Below are positions 12,301 through 27,300 of a stretch of DNA of 64,000 bases, piece after piece. The position numbers were made by a program, and so were the translations under genes. How positions within the stretch are numbered: position 1 is the first letter of the stretch; the number at the start of each line of letters is the position of its first letter. The notes under the pieces were generated by a model that saw only the letters and a list, made by a program, of their open reading frames with translations, was not told the DNA's origin and did not search any database. Source of the DNA: Dreissena polymorpha (lineage: Eukaryota > Mollusca > Bivalvia > Myida > Dreissenidae); contig NC_068366.1 of the NCBI RefSeq assembly GCF_020536995.1, positions 33,448,611 through 33,512,610 of the forward strand, in the 5' to 3' direction.

Positions 12301-15300
12301 AATTTATCCTGCTCTATGCAGAAAGCATTGCATAAACAAATTGATTTGAGTTTCTACTTTTATTACTTGTTATCTTTAGGCTTAGTGATACATTGGACAA
12401 ATATACATGCACCCCAAAATCCCCCGCAAACCAAGCAAAACCATCAGTAATAATCCACTTTGCTATAATATCCACGGCTCCCTCAAACCAAACTGACACA
12501 TTTTGTCCCAGGGAGGTGGGTCGCCTGCGGGAGGAACTCGACAAGAAGTCCCAGGAGATTGCAGAGACGAGACGCAAGGTGGAGGACCAGGCTAAGGAAC
12601 TGGGCTTGCTGAACGAGGAACTGCAGGCCGCCAAGGAGGCAAACTCGCGGGCACCCACAACCACCATGAAAAACATGGTGGAGCGACTGAAGAACCAGCT
12701 AGCCCTAAAGGAGAAACAGCACCAGGTCTGTTTCTGGTGTTTTTTGTAAGACTGATGAATTTTTTGTTGTGGATTCTCGGATACAGAACTTTATACTGAT
12801 TTTTTTTTTTTGCTATTTGTTAACAACTGCACCAGGTGGGTATGAGGTGTTTATTTGAGCTTTTTTCTGGGAAAACTGGGCTTAACACACTGCGCAAAGT
12901 GTCATCCCTGATCAGCCTGTGCATAAAGTTTGAACATGCATTAAGCTATGTTTTCCCAGAATGAGGCTCATTAAGACTGATAGGGCTTTGGTGTCAATTC
13001 TAGGGCACAAGACTTTATACTGAGTTTTAATTTGTTCCTTTTTCCTTGTAATAGGCTTTAGTATTTTTCTGAGAGTAAAAAACACTGAAACCTCCCAAGC
13101 TTTTTCTAAAAACAACAACACCTGTTTAGATTTTAGACTTAGTACATGCAGGATTAAGGCAAAAGGATATGCTTAGGCAAATTAGTTTTAATGGAGTGTC
13201 CAGGCTCATTCTTGTAATATTTTGATGAAGATAGAACAAATGAAAAATCAGCTTTTAATTCAAAATATCAAAATCCCATCGTAAATAATATGACTAAAAT
13301 GGTGATACTATTATAAACTGTCGGTTCTCTAGCATATTTAATAGCCAATTTTATTGTTATTACATACCATTGATACATAATCCTGAAATTCGACAAATAA
13401 CTGTTAAGATGGATTTCTGCTCAGTGAGCTTTTAAATGGTCTCCTAAATGGTGCCAAGTACTGGTTCTACCCTGGAAATGCACACAGTATAGATTTTTTC
13501 TTAACTTATAGCTTTTGAAACAACCAATCTAAAACAAATCAAGAAATAAATAAAAAAACAACAAAAAACACAACAATAACAAACAATTCTTATATTTAAA
13601 AACTTCATTATTATTTTGTTAAATAAATTGAAAATAATAATTAATTTTATTAATAGTTAATTATTTTTTTTAATTAAGTAAATAATTGTAAAACTGATAA
13701 TTATTAATAAATATTAAAATATGTTCGGTTGCAGTCGCTAAGCAAGGCCCTGACAGAACTACGTGCAGACATGGTGACCCAGGCGCAGGCTCAGGTTCGA
13801 GCCCACAATGTGGATGGAGAACAGGAGATCAATGTGCAGAAGATTGTAGACAAACACACCAAGGAGCTTGGGGTGAGTTGGGATAGGGATAATACTATGG
13901 GTCATGTGCTTAAAGTGTCTTCCCAGATTAGCCTGTGCAGTCTACACAGTCTAATCAGGGACAGCACTTTCCGCCCTGACTGGATCTCAGTTGAAAAGAG
14001 AATTTTGTTAAACAAAAAATTCCATACAAGTAGAAAGTGTCATCCCTGATAGGCCTGTGCAAAATATTACCATGTTAAACTGAACGATTGTGGGTAGTTG
14101 AATAGTAGAATATAAGTTTGTTGTTAATTTAAACTTTCGGAAAATGATGTTAAAACTCGTAGATTTTACTTACTTTCACAGGTCACACGCATTGTTTTGG
14201 TGTAACTAATGATTAATACAAATCCTTTTCTAACTTGTTTACTCTACAGGAGCAAATAGAGGACCTGCAGAACACAGTGGAGAAACAGAAGACTGAATTG
14301 AAGAAGAGGAAAGACAAGGAGACCAGTCTGCAGGCAGAGCTAGAGGAATACAGGGATGAGACAGGTATGGAAGCATCTGATGAGGGCATGTTGGGTGTAA
14401 TGATGAAGGTTGGGGTCACAATAACTTGTCAAAAGTCAAAATATTGCATATTTCAGCTTGTTCAGACAGACACATTGTTTTCCATCAGGCAATTTAAAAT
14501 TGTTAACTAATATGAGCATCGTTGGATTTCTTGTAAATTACCAGCCACAATTGTTCACCAATTTGTGACGATGTTTGCCTGCAAGGTCTGTGTCCCTTGC
14601 CCAAATCCAATGCTCAGAAAACGGGCAATAACAGCTTTTGTTCACTGTTACTTCATAATTTAAAGTGCCCGTAAAAAAATGCTATGCCTCACGCTGATGA
14701 ATGGACATGTTGCAGGTAATGCCTTTGTTACAAGCTCAAAGGTCAAGCTCTCACTCACTTTTGAATAATAACAAAATGTATGGCAATCTTGACAACTGGC
14801 TTGTTATGTTTAAGACAGACATCTAATGCTTTACTGTCAACTTTTTAATGTAAAGAAACTGAAATACACAACACCAGAACTTCTATGGAAAGGAGAATCA
14901 TTGGGTTGATATTTTTATCGCCTTTTATTGTGTCACAGAGTTTTTTATCAAGCAGTTTTGAGTTATACTCTGTGGCCTTTTAAACAACTGTGTTAGCCTT
15001 TTTGTCCATTCCAAGCTGAAACGTCAATGTGATCTTGAATCAATTGTTTGGATATTTATACAATAATTGTTCATACAAATGTTATTTGAAGTTTTTATCT
15101 GAAGCCTTGTAATATAAATGTGTAAGACATACATTCCAAAGTGAAATGGACAAGAAAATCTTAAAGCAGCTTCTTAAAGACTTGAGCCGTGCCAGGGGAA
15201 AATGGGGCTTAATGCAGGTGTATAAAGTGTTGTCCTATATTAGCCTGTGCAGTCAGCTAATAAGGGACGACACTTTCTGCCTTCACAGTATTTTTGCTAA

Positions 15301-18300
15301 AAAGATTCTTTCTTTAAACGAAAACTACCATGAAAGTGGGGAGTGCTGTCCCAGAATAGCCTGTGTAGACAAGGTACAGTCATTAAGCCCTGTTTTTCCA
15401 GAACAAGTCTCCAATTTATACAGTGATTTTCACTGAGAAGTTTACTTTGAAGATGTTCAACTCAAGCCAGGTATTACAACTGTGTATGTAATTGTACATT
15501 GTCAGTTGAGAAGGACAATTCAATCTTAAAGCAGCTTCTTAAAGATTTATGCCTTGCTCTGGGATAATAGGGTTTAATACATGTGCGTAAAGTGTTGTCC
15601 CAGATTAGCCTGTGCAGTTACCACAGGCAAATCAGGGAAGACACTTTCCGCTTAAACTGGATTTTAACTTTAAATAGTTTTTCTTTTAACAAAAAATACC
15701 ACAAAACGGGAAAGTGTAATCCCTGATTAGCCTGTTTGGAATGCACAGTTGAGTCTGTGGCAGCACTTTAGGCACATGCATTAAACCCCACTTTCCCAGA
15801 GCCAGACTCATGCTGAAGCATTTTTTTCTGTAGAACTTTACTTAAAATTTTCGACACAAGCCAGGTATTGCAGCTGTGTATTCTGTCGTACTTTGCAGGT
15901 GACAAGGACAAGACCATCACAAAGCTCAAGGGAGACAAGCAGCGTCTGGAGGCGGAGGTTGAAGAGCTGGAGAAGAAGGTGGAGAGGATGAGCACCATGA
16001 AAACTCAGGTACACTTACTGCATGTGTGTAAAGTGTTGTAACTGATTTGCCTGTGCAGTTCGCACAGTCTCATTTTAAGAATGGAATTGTTTCTATTATC
16101 CCAGCTGAGGTAAGGCGTACATCGAGATACTCTGTCGGTCAGGTGGTTTATCTGTAAAACTAAAACTGCTCCGAGCAAACTACTTCGACATGTCTTAAGC
16201 GATGAATGTGAAACTAAAAACATGTCACCATGGAGAGTAAATGTGCAAAACACAATTTTCACTTATTCGTGAGTCATGTGTCCTTGACTTAAGTAATGGA
16301 CATGGCTGCCTTGTCTTGGACAAAGCCGTTTGGAATATTGTTCATGCTTATGAAAGAGCTGTAGTTTTAATAAGGTAAAGTAATAGTAAGTGACATGAGC
16401 TGTGCCTTGGGAAAACAGGGCTTATTGCATGTGTATAAAGAGTCCTCTGCACAGGCTAGTCAGTGATGACACTCTCTGCCTAATCTGAATTTTAGTTTAG
16501 AAGCTTGTTTCTTTAAACAAAAACTCCATACAAGCGGAAACTGTCGTGTTTTTTTTTTTAAGCCTTTGCACACTGCACAGGCTCATCTTAGACCACACTT
16601 TACACATATTTATGACGTCCCAATTTCCCAGAGTGGAACTCATACATAACATGTCGCCTATGTTGTTGCAGAGGCTAAAATCATGCAATCCTATTTTCCA
16701 GAAAACTGGTGAAGAGAATACGAAGAAAGAGATGGATGATCTCCGTCGACAGGTTCGCTTGCTTGAAGGGGAGCTGAAACGTAAGGGCCAGGCCCCAGAG
16801 AAACCCTACGAGCTAAAGAAGGTTGAGTCCCCTAGAGACCCACCACCAAAAGTAAGGGACAAGTTTCTTTTGGTTTTATAACAATAAACATATATAAGAA
16901 AAATATAAGAAATAAAAAACATATGTTATGGTTTTGTGTTAATTGACTGAATATGTGGTTTTCTATTTTTATGCTCACAGATGGAAAGGGGGGGGGGTGT
17001 CATATAATCAGCTCTTTGTCTGTCCATTGTAAATATATGAGCATTGAGTTGCTTGGGTCTAACATGAATTTCACCAATATTTGTTTCTTTCATACTAAAT
17101 GTGTGTTTTTCTGTCTTTCTTTTGTTTTGTCCATCGCACAAATGATATAAATTTGATGAAACTTGGTATGCAGCATTCCTTAATGGTGGACACTTACATG
17201 GGGATTCTTGTCAGGCAATTTTTGTCCAATGATGTTCATGGCGTTATCTGTATTGTCAATTGATTATTATTATGTTATTCTTTAATAGTTTTTCATATCC
17301 GCATGAGATATCAGAAAAGCTAGTTGCTAATACTGTTTATTGTATTTAAATTTCGAAAGCAATATGTATTGATGATAGAAAAATTATATGAGCTTAGTTC
17401 TAAAATCTTGCTTAATGCATATATAATGTGTAAAGTATCGCCCAAGATTAGTCTGTGCAGTCGGCGTTGACTGGATTTTCTTTGAACAAAAAATACCATT
17501 AAAGCGTCAAGTGTTGTCCTTAATTAGCCTGTGCAGACACACTGTGCATTAAACCTTGTTTTCTCATAACAAGGCTTGATTCCTTGTTGTACAGGGGAGT
17601 GTTGGCAGTGAGGAGCTACTCTCACTTTGTTATTCCTTTTTATCCAGGGAAGGGGTGGCAGTGAATAGCTATTCTTACTTTGTTGTTCCTTGTTGTATTG
17701 GGGAATAGTGGCAGAGAATAGCTATTCTCGCTATGCTATTCCTTTTTGTACTGGGAAGTGGTGGCAGTGAGGAGCTATTCTCACTTTGTTATTCTTTGTT
17801 GTACAGGGAAGCGGTGGCAGTGAGGAGGTATTCTTACTATGTTATTCCTTGTTGTACAGGGAAGTGGTGGCAGTGAGGAGCTATTCTTACTTTGTTATTC
17901 CTTGTTGTACAGGGAAGCGGTGGCAGGGAGGAGCTATTCTTACTTTGTTATTCCTTGTTGTACAGGGAAGTGGTGGCAGTGAGGAGCTATTCTCACTTTG
18001 TTATTCCTTGTTGTACAGCCAAGTGTCTGCAGTGGAGAGCTATTCTCACTTTGTTGTTCCTGGTTGTACAGCTAAGTGGTGGCAGTGAGGAGCTATTCTC
18101 ACTTTGTTATTCCTTGTTGTACAGGGAAGTGGTGGCAGTGAGGAGGTATTCTCACTATGTTATTCCTTGTTGTACAGGGAAGTGGTGGCAATGAATATTC
18201 TCACTTTGTTGTTCCTTGTTGTACAGGGAAGTGTCTGCAGTGAGGAGGTATTCTCACTTTGTTGTTCCTTGTTGTACAGGGAAGTGTTTGCAGTGAAGAG

Positions 18301-21300
18301 CTATTCTCACTTTGTTATTTCTTGTTGTACAGCGAAGTGTCTGCAGTGAAGAGCTATTCTCACTTTGTTGTTCCCTGTTGTACAGGGATGTGGTGGCAGT
18401 GAGGAGCTATTCTCACTTTGTTATTCCTTGTTGTACAGGGAAGTGTCTGCAGTGAGGAGCTATTCTCACTTTGTTATTCCTTGTTGTACAGCGAAGTGGT
18501 GGCAGTGAATAGCTATATTTCCTTTGTTGTTTTTTGTTGTTCAGGGAAGTGGTAGAAGTTAGAAACTATTCCCAATATGTTATTCCTTTTGCAGGGAAGT
18601 GGTGGCAGTGAAGAGCTATTCTCACTATGTTATTCCTTGTTGTACAGCGAAGTGATGGCAGTGAATAGATATATTTACTTTGTTGTTCCTTGTTGTACAA
18701 GGAAGTGGAAGAAGTTAGAAGCTATTCTCAATATGTTATTTCTTTTGTAGGGAAGTGGTGGCAGTGAAGAGCTGATCAAGTGGGAGGAGTCCAAGAAGTG
18801 GCAGAAGACTGTGGAGAAGATGAGAGGCAAGATCAAGGAGCGAGACGGTGAGCTGGACCGCCTGCAGAAGTCAAACAAGATGCTCAAAGAGATGGTTGAG
18901 AGGTGGGCCTAAAGTGGGGTGTGGGGCAAAAAGCAATAGAGTCTCGTTATAGATAATTTGGCTGATTGCATGTGCGTTAAGTGTTGTCCCAGATTCGCCT
19001 GTGCAGTCTGGACAGGCAAACCAGGGACAGCACTTTCCGCTGACATATGATTTTGTTTTAGAAGAGACTTCCCTTAAATTATATCTTTTAAAGCGGAAAC
19101 TGTTGTCACTGATTAGCCTGTGCAATACCGCTCAGACAATCAGGGAAGACACTAAACATACATGTATAAGGCCCAGTTTTTCCAGATGGCTTCTCAATAG
19201 GAATTTACCTCTGAATGAGTTGTTTATATCTGTGTACTAAATTGTAAATAGGCTGCTAAAGGCAAACATTTTGCAGAAAAAGGTACTTGAAATGTAGGCT
19301 TTTAGTTATATTGAGTTAGAAATGTGCTACCATGTAGAGGAAGTCTTAAAAAATGTATATTTGAAATAAATTTGTAATTTATGGGCTTAGTACTTTTTGC
19401 ATGGTTCAGCTCCGTCTAAGCCTTAGTAGATATTACAATCATTTAGTACTGATAAACTTTATTACATTCTGCACCTTGTTTTCTTTATAATATAACCATA
19501 GCAAATCTTAAAAATATATTTGACTGACCGATCTCATTATGTTACTGTGCTTAAATGACGTAGCAACGTCAACGGACATCTTGCCATCTAAACAACTTTC
19601 CAGTTTGATCCTGACGTTAGAAAAAAATCTGATTGAAAAGCACATGATATAAAAAAAGATCTGACTCTCATTGTGATTTCATACCATGATTTATAAAACT
19701 CATCAAGGAAACTCATTAATAATTAATCTCACTGAAGGCTCACTTACTAGCAAAAGTACTGTACTTGTTCAAGAAAATATGGTTTTAAATGGCAGCATGT
19801 GTTAGATCCTATATCTCTGAAATATGGCATAAGATGATCTTAATGAAATTTTGGTTGAAAATCCATAAGACATCTGTGCTTGTTGAATTTAAACTTTTAA
19901 AATTGCTTGTCAAACATTTTGTCTTAGAGTGTCCACATGTAAGACAAACATTTTGTCAGATTGATAATATTTTATAAAAGTGGATAGTGTTTTTTCTGGC
20001 TAGCTTTTGCTGACTGCACAGATTAATCTGTGGTGACACTTTGTATACCGGTACACGCATTAGGCCCAGTTTTCCCAGAATGAATCTTGATTTAATCTTT
20101 ACTGCCTTTTTTCCTTTACCTCTGATTCAAGTTTGGCAGTTGTCGGACATTGGTCTAAAAGTGTGAGTAGGTTAACAGACTTTGTAATCGAACTGAAAGA
20201 CTGTTGAAAACAGTATAAAATCCAGCAAATAAACAAAGACATCTTGGATTGTTAAATATCTAAATATTTAAGAACAAGGGAAGTAACCCGTAGGGAACAG
20301 CTTATTGCAAACCTGTTCATACATGCTGACCTCTGATTGCATGTTTGCTCCTGCAGTGCTGTAATGAATACTATTGATTATTGAGTTACATTGTATTGAT
20401 TTTCTACAGCTTATCTGTACATGGGAATACTACCTCTTTTATAGTTTGTGTAAATGTTAAACCTTACTTTGCATTTATACAAGTTTAATGTGCATGTGTT
20501 TTCATGTTTAAAACAAATTAAGGAAATAATTCTTTTTGTTTGCAGTTTTTACATTTAGGATACATTTTGATTCAGTAAGTTAGTTTGAACTATATACACA
20601 TGTATGGTAGGTTGGCAATAAAAATCTAAATGTATCATCTAAAATAGTTTTTTGTTGTTACTTGTTAAGGACAGCAGGCTGCATTTAGGTTTTAGACATG
20701 TTATTTTTTTAGATCAATCAGCACAACATGAATTGTGAGCTTTTGTGATTGCCTCGTGTCTGTCAGACTACACACATAAGGTTTCAGCCCAACCTAAATT
20801 CAACTTGGTCATTATATTTCCTTCAATGATTTAAAAAAGGCAGTTGTATAAACTCTGATTCATCTTTATATTGTGTAGTATTATATGTTAAAAATATTTT
20901 CTGCCAAATGACGTTATGTTACTGTATGATGTAACTTCCTGTGTTTATGTTTAAGTTAATACTACTTATGAAGACTATGGCCAAAACATGTTAAGTATTT
21001 AAGAAATTAAAATGAACAACCATAGCATGTTTAGATGATACATGCTTAATGATATTTTTTAGGTCATAAAGTTATTAATAGGATTTTTTTACTCTGCTAA
21101 AAATGAGTTTTGTCCCTTTTTTAACTTAGAAATTGTACAACCTTCCTTCCTACATAGAACAACATATGGTGTCATGTTATATTCTTCACAGCTCTAACAA
21201 GCTGTAGTTCTGAAATGCAATTAACAAAGTTAGCTTTTTATCCTGCAGACTGACGAAGGAAAAGGAGACATTGGAGCGCAAGAATGTGGGTCAAGGTACA

Positions 21301-24300
21301 AAGGTTGTGGCTCCTGCCCCTCCCCTGACCTCCCAGCCCTACAAACCTGACCACCAGGTGGAGGCACTAAAGCACCAAACCTACCAGCTCCAGGAGGAGG
21401 TAGTGTAGTAACAATATGAGCCACGTCATGCAAAAATAGGTCTTATGTATGTGTCAAGCTTGCTCAAGACCAGCCTGTGCAATAACTCAGTCTTGTCCTT
21501 AGATACTGTTAAGTCCGGTAATCTTGCGCGTCCGGTAATCTTGTGCACTTCGCAGTTGCAAATCTCGCAGACGACAAATGGTTTTCTGTAGTGATGAAAG
21601 ATAGAATTTCACATTTTTTAGAAATTAATGGATTTAAAAGGTATGTATTCCATGCAAAATAAAATTTGATCTTTACATTTAAACACCGGTTGCGTCATCC
21701 CTATAAATCGTAAACACTGGCCTACTTACAATAAATTCGAAATGAATCACAAATTCCCTGCAGTCTTTAGCGTTTTTGTACTTTAAATTAAGAATTCATA
21801 AATCCAACGTGAAATTTAGCATTCCATTGCACAATATCCGATCCGTTATGTTATTTTTGGCCATTGAAAATATATCGCATCAGACGACATAGTCATCATT
21901 TCCCGCCATTCTGTCAAACCAATTTGGTATTATCTCTGCATGCGCAATGGCCTAGTTTTGATATTTTCTGTAAACTATGGAAGCATGATCGTGGTAAAAT
22001 TATACCTGTTGTGCATAAACATTTTTTTCACCTATACCGGTACTTTTTCTATTAATTGTACACTATTACTAGTGACTATATTATTTGTTGATGTGTAGTG
22101 AACAAAAACATCACTAGAAATCCACACTTATTAATAAATGTCAATGGTTTTGCAAACTATTTTTTTAATATTTTTCTGGAATGTTTTTTGTCAATAATTG
22201 GACACCATATGTCTACAATTTTGCCTAAACGAGGTCATAACACCAAGTGCAAGATTACCAGACACTGTGATAGTTTGAAAATGAGGTGAGTCATGTTTGT
22301 TTTGAAATCAAATCGGACAGTTCCTCACTGAATTAATCATACATTTTTGTGTTTATAAGCACATGAACTTATTATTTTCATAATAAATTTAGATATTATG
22401 TTGTCAATTTATAAAAGAACATGTTTTTAAACCAATTGACCCTTAACTGCGCAAGATTACCGGACCGCATCGTACATTGTCTGCTGTAAAGTTATGCACG
22501 GTTGCATTCTTACCCTGGCCAAGCTGATCACAGGCTTGTCTGGAGCTACATTGGCCACATATGTCATAAGACCCATTTTGGCATGACACAGCTCGTATGT
22601 TTAATGTACTAAGAATACTGTAAAATTAAGATAATTCTATACATTGTTAGTATTGAAAACTTGCAGTGTATGGTTTTCTTTCTTTTGTAATTAAACATTT
22701 ATGTATTGCATTAACCCTTTCAGTGCGGGAACCGAATTTTGAAGGCCTTTGCAAACAGTTTGGATCCAGATGAGACGCCACATAATGTGGCGTCTCATCA
22801 GGATCCAAACTGTTTGCTATTCTGATAGTATTCTTTGAAAAAAATCGAAGAAAATGCTAATTTTAGAAATTCAGCAGACGACATTTATGCAGACGACAAA
22901 TTTCCCAGCATGCAAAGGGTTAAGCTGTTCATTATGACTACTATTATCTGAAATAATTAACATGTTATAGAAATATTGCATTATATGAGAGCAATAGTTC
23001 ATTTTGTTACCCTAAGAGAAAGACATATCTACATTTGTATGATATTAATAATCTAATTCATAACAATTTAGCATAAACTTTAAATTCTGGGTCATTTTCC
23101 TTAAACCGTGTTTCAATTACTAGAACACGAATCTGCGTCGTGAGTTGCTACGTGTGCGCGAAGGTCAGCTGACAGAGGAGAGGCTTCACAGCCTGGAGGC
23201 GGGGCGGGCCGAGGTCACAGAGGTCATTACTGCACAGAAATCCCAGTCCACCACAGCAGCTGTGAGTTTACTTGATTATATGTTACATTGTGCTAGAATG
23301 CATGTTTATTAAAGGCTATTTATTATTGCATTAAAATCTGAGGTAACTAGAGCCATGATTTAAATTTAATAAATTGCATAAGAATTCAAGTGTAATTTAC
23401 TTTGATTGGCTAATAGCCTTAACAATGCCTGAAAATCCCAAAAATTGTTGGTGAATACGGGCCCAGGCCACTAAAGAAGCTGTGAGCTCACCTTGATAAA
23501 TTGCACTTGAATCGGGGCTTTTTTCTTGATTTGGGGAAAGGGGCCTATATTAGGCCCTTGCTTTAGAAGGGAAAAAAGCCCTGCTTTAGTGCATCTTTTA
23601 TTTAGTCTACATGGCTAAGATTGAGCCTAGATTATCCTGGCTGTATTTCAGACCAGCCTGTAGTCTGCTTCAAAGACAATGCTAAAAGAGGCATCATTTT
23701 AATACTTAAACTTGTTTTCTTCTCCCCAGGCCCCAAGGGAAGGGTCCACAATGGGGGAGAGTCCCAATTCCAAACTGCAGGAGCTACAGAAGCAGATGTT
23801 GAAGCTGTCAGAGGAGAACATTGAGCTGAAGTTTGAGGCAGAGCAAGCCAAGAAGGATATACCCAGACTCAAGGTGAGTTTACAGTCATGGGCTGGTATT
23901 AACAACAATCAATAGGGATATTTTAACTTAAGTTGCACTTTAGTGGAAATCATAGAAGAAATGGGTGAAGTCCAATATTTTCTGCTTATAAATGTATAAC
24001 ATGTAAATCATTTATATATTTTTAAATATGTATTTGTATAAAATATTGTATGCAAAAATAGTCAGATACTAAAGGGTTTGTATGGATTAAAGGAATTTCC
24101 CTGTGCTTTCCCCAGGGCTTTGCGAATTTGGGACTTCTGCTCAGTTTGTGTTTGACATGATACTTGTACAATAAAGACTCTGTCTCAGAAACTTTAGATA
24201 AATGTCAGGGTATCAGCATCTGTGGGCAATATTAGCAATAGTCAATATAGGCAATATAACTATTAACTCTACTTATGTAAAGAGCTTATATTGGCAAGGT

Positions 24301-27300
24301 TATTTTGAAAACAGATTTGTCTTAAGATAAATTTATAAACAATTGTTAGCTACATTTAGATACTTATTTAGATCTAAATAACAAATATTATCAAGAAAAT
24401 GGTATATGTTGATTATTTTGTTTTTCTCTTAAACTGGAGTTTGGTGGGTATATCAATTTAACAAAGAATTATCTAATACTTGAACTCATCAAAACACAGA
24501 CAAAAGAAAACATCTATGAGTTCATCCAAATCCTGATACCTTGCATTCATGTGTACACCAGTTTAAAACACTTCCGATTCTTCACTACAAAGGAAGCCTA
24601 CATTAGAAATGAGCCGTATCAAATGATAATGGGTATCATGCCATAGGCCAGAGTCACTCCAGATCAGCTTTCACTTCCACAGCAAACTAAAGTTTGGTCA
24701 GGAGCTACTCAGCCTGCTATTGAGAAAACAAATACCATGACTTTAAAGTATAAAGTTTAAACACTATATTGGACATGGTATCTCCTGACCAGACTCCTGG
24801 CAGCATAGGGCATAGCTCTCATTTGTGCATGGCACATCTTAAATGTGGGTACTCATTTCAGGACCGCATCACTGACCTACAGAGATACGTGGAGGCTCTC
24901 AAGTCAGAGAACAGTCAGCTGCTGGCAGGGGACGGCACCAACAGGTCCATGGACTCATCTGGCTCCTCTATACGCAGGGTGAGTCTATGTCAATACGCAG
25001 GGTGAGTCTATGTCTATACCTAGGGTGAGTCTATATGCAGGGTGAGTCTATATTGATACCCAGGGTGAGTATATATGCAGGGTGGGTCTATGTCTATACC
25101 TAGGGTGAGTCTATATGCAGGGTGGGTCTATATTTATATTTAGGGTGAGTATATGCAGGGTGGGTCTATGTCTATACCCAGGGTGAGTCTGTACGCAGGG
25201 TGAGTCTATACGCAGGGTGAGTCTATATCTAAACCCAGGGTGAGTATATGCAGGGTGGGTCTATGTCTATACCTAGGGTGAGTCTATATGCAGGGTGGGT
25301 CTATATTTATATTTAGGGTGAGTATATGCAGGGTGAGTCTAAATCTAAACCCAGGGTGAGTCTGTACGCAGGGTGAGTCTGTACGCAGGGTGAGTCTATA
25401 CGCAGGGTGAGTCTGTACGCAGGGTGAGTCTATATCCAGGGTGAGTCTGTACGCAGGGTGAGTCTGTACCCAGGGTGAGTCTATACCCAGGGTGAGTCTG
25501 TACGCAGGGTGAGTCTATACCCAGGGTGAGTCTGTACGCAGGGTGAGTCTGTACCCAGGGTGAGTCTATACCCAGGGTGAGTCTGTACGCAGGGTGAGTC
25601 TATACCCAGGGTGAGTCTGTATGCAGGGTGAGTCTATACGCAGGGTGAGTCTATATCTATACCCAGGGTGAGTCTGTACGCAGGGTGAGTCTATACGCAG
25701 GGTGAGTCTAAATCTATACCCAGGGTGAGTATATGCAGGGTGAGTCTATAGGCAGGTTGAGTCTATATGCAGGGTGGGTTTATATCTATACCTAGGGTGA
25801 GTCTATATCTATACCCAGGGTGAGTCTATATCTATACCCAGGGAGTCTATATGCAGGGTCAGTCTAAATCTATACCCAGGGTGAGTCTATATCTATCTGC
25901 AGGGTGAGTCTAAATCTATACCCAGGGTGAGTCTATATCTATACCCAGGGAGTCTATATGCAGGGTCAGTCTAAATCTATACCCAGGGTGAGTCTATATC
26001 TATCTGCAGGGTGAGTCTAAATCTATACCCAGGGTGAGTCTATATCTATATGCAGGGTGAGTCTATATCTATACCCAGGGTGAGTCTACATCTATACGCA
26101 AGGTGAGTCTATATCTATATGCAGGGTGAGTCTATATCTATACCCAGGGTGAGTCTATATCTTTACCCAGGGTGAGTCTACATCTATACGCAAGGTGAGT
26201 CTATATCTATATGCAAGGTGAGTCTATATCTATATGCAGGGTGAGTCTATATCTATACCCAGGGTGAGTCTATATCTATATGCAGGGTGAGTCTATATCT
26301 ATACCCAGGGTGAGTCTATACACTGGGTGAGTCTACACCCAGGGTGAGTCTACAGGCAGGGTGAGTCTTATAGCAGAGTGAGTCTATTTATTATTATTAT
26401 TTATTATCTCTATACACAGGGTGATAGGAGTGACAAGGGCTTAGTTGTTATATTTTATCTTAAGGAAGGGTGAGGGAGCAGGGACATTGGCTGACTTGCC
26501 ATGTTTTGTTGTTGTTTTTCATGTTTTGTTTGTAAGGTGTTCTTGAAATAGTGAAGAATAGCTGATGGTTGTGTCATTCTTTAACTGTGTATTTCTGCAT
26601 TTTTTTTCTTGTTTGACTGCTTGTTACCTACCTTGAGAATAATTTCATAGATGTATCCCCTTGATTGCCAATTTTTTCATGATAAATAAAATTAAAGATT
26701 CAACATAGAAAAAGATTTATTATAAGCAATATTTGATCCACACAATCTGTATGAACATTGAAGTTAATTTAATGAAGACATGTTAAGCTTTTTGATTTTA
26801 ACTGTTGTATCTCTGCCTGGAGACGACTTTGTTGATGCAAGGTACTCTTTGTGTTGACTCAACTTGCCCTAAAGGAAATTCAGAAGATGAGGGATCTTTG
26901 TCCAGTCTAGTTAAACACCAGGGGCCATGTCCAGAATGCATCTTTAACCTAATAAACAAATTGCTTAATATCATTGATTCATATCACTTGTAGAAACCGT
27001 ATGAGCTTAGTTCTGGGAAAACTGGGTTTAAGGCGTGTTCATAAAGTGTTTTCCCAGTATAGCTTGTGTAGTCCGGACAAGCTAACCAGGGACAAACTTT
27101 CCACTTAAATGATGTTTTCTGTTAAAATGAAGTCTCTTTAACGCCCAAATCAAGTTGATGCAGGAAGTGCAGTACGCACAGGCTGATTCGGGATGACACT
27201 TTACGCACATGTTAAGCCAAGTTTATACAGGGTGAGACTCATAAGTCTGTGATATTGCAGATTGGAGAGAGCGGTAAGAGCAGCCGTCAGCTGGAGAAGA

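Larger units (their letters stand above)
15120..15940 (+). repeat. Threefold copy of the exon 11 start, spaced by F1 MITEs
   Basis: The true exon 11 start (CAG then GTGACAAGGACAAGACC) is echoed at about 15514-15535 (GTCAGTTGAGAAGGACAATT) and about 15138-15165 (AGTGAAATGGACAAGAAAAT). CTTAAAGCAGCTTCTTAAAG follows both echoes. The upstream intron tail (AAGCCAGGTATTRCARCTGT) is shared by the second echo and the true site. Each echo is followed by one F1 MITE. The repeat period is about 370-395 bp. Confidence 0.75.

Noticed and set aside
17786-18349. Plus-strand frames through the 53-bp array as extra coding exons
   Set aside because: They are not in the phase of exon 12 or 13 and reach stops every three units.
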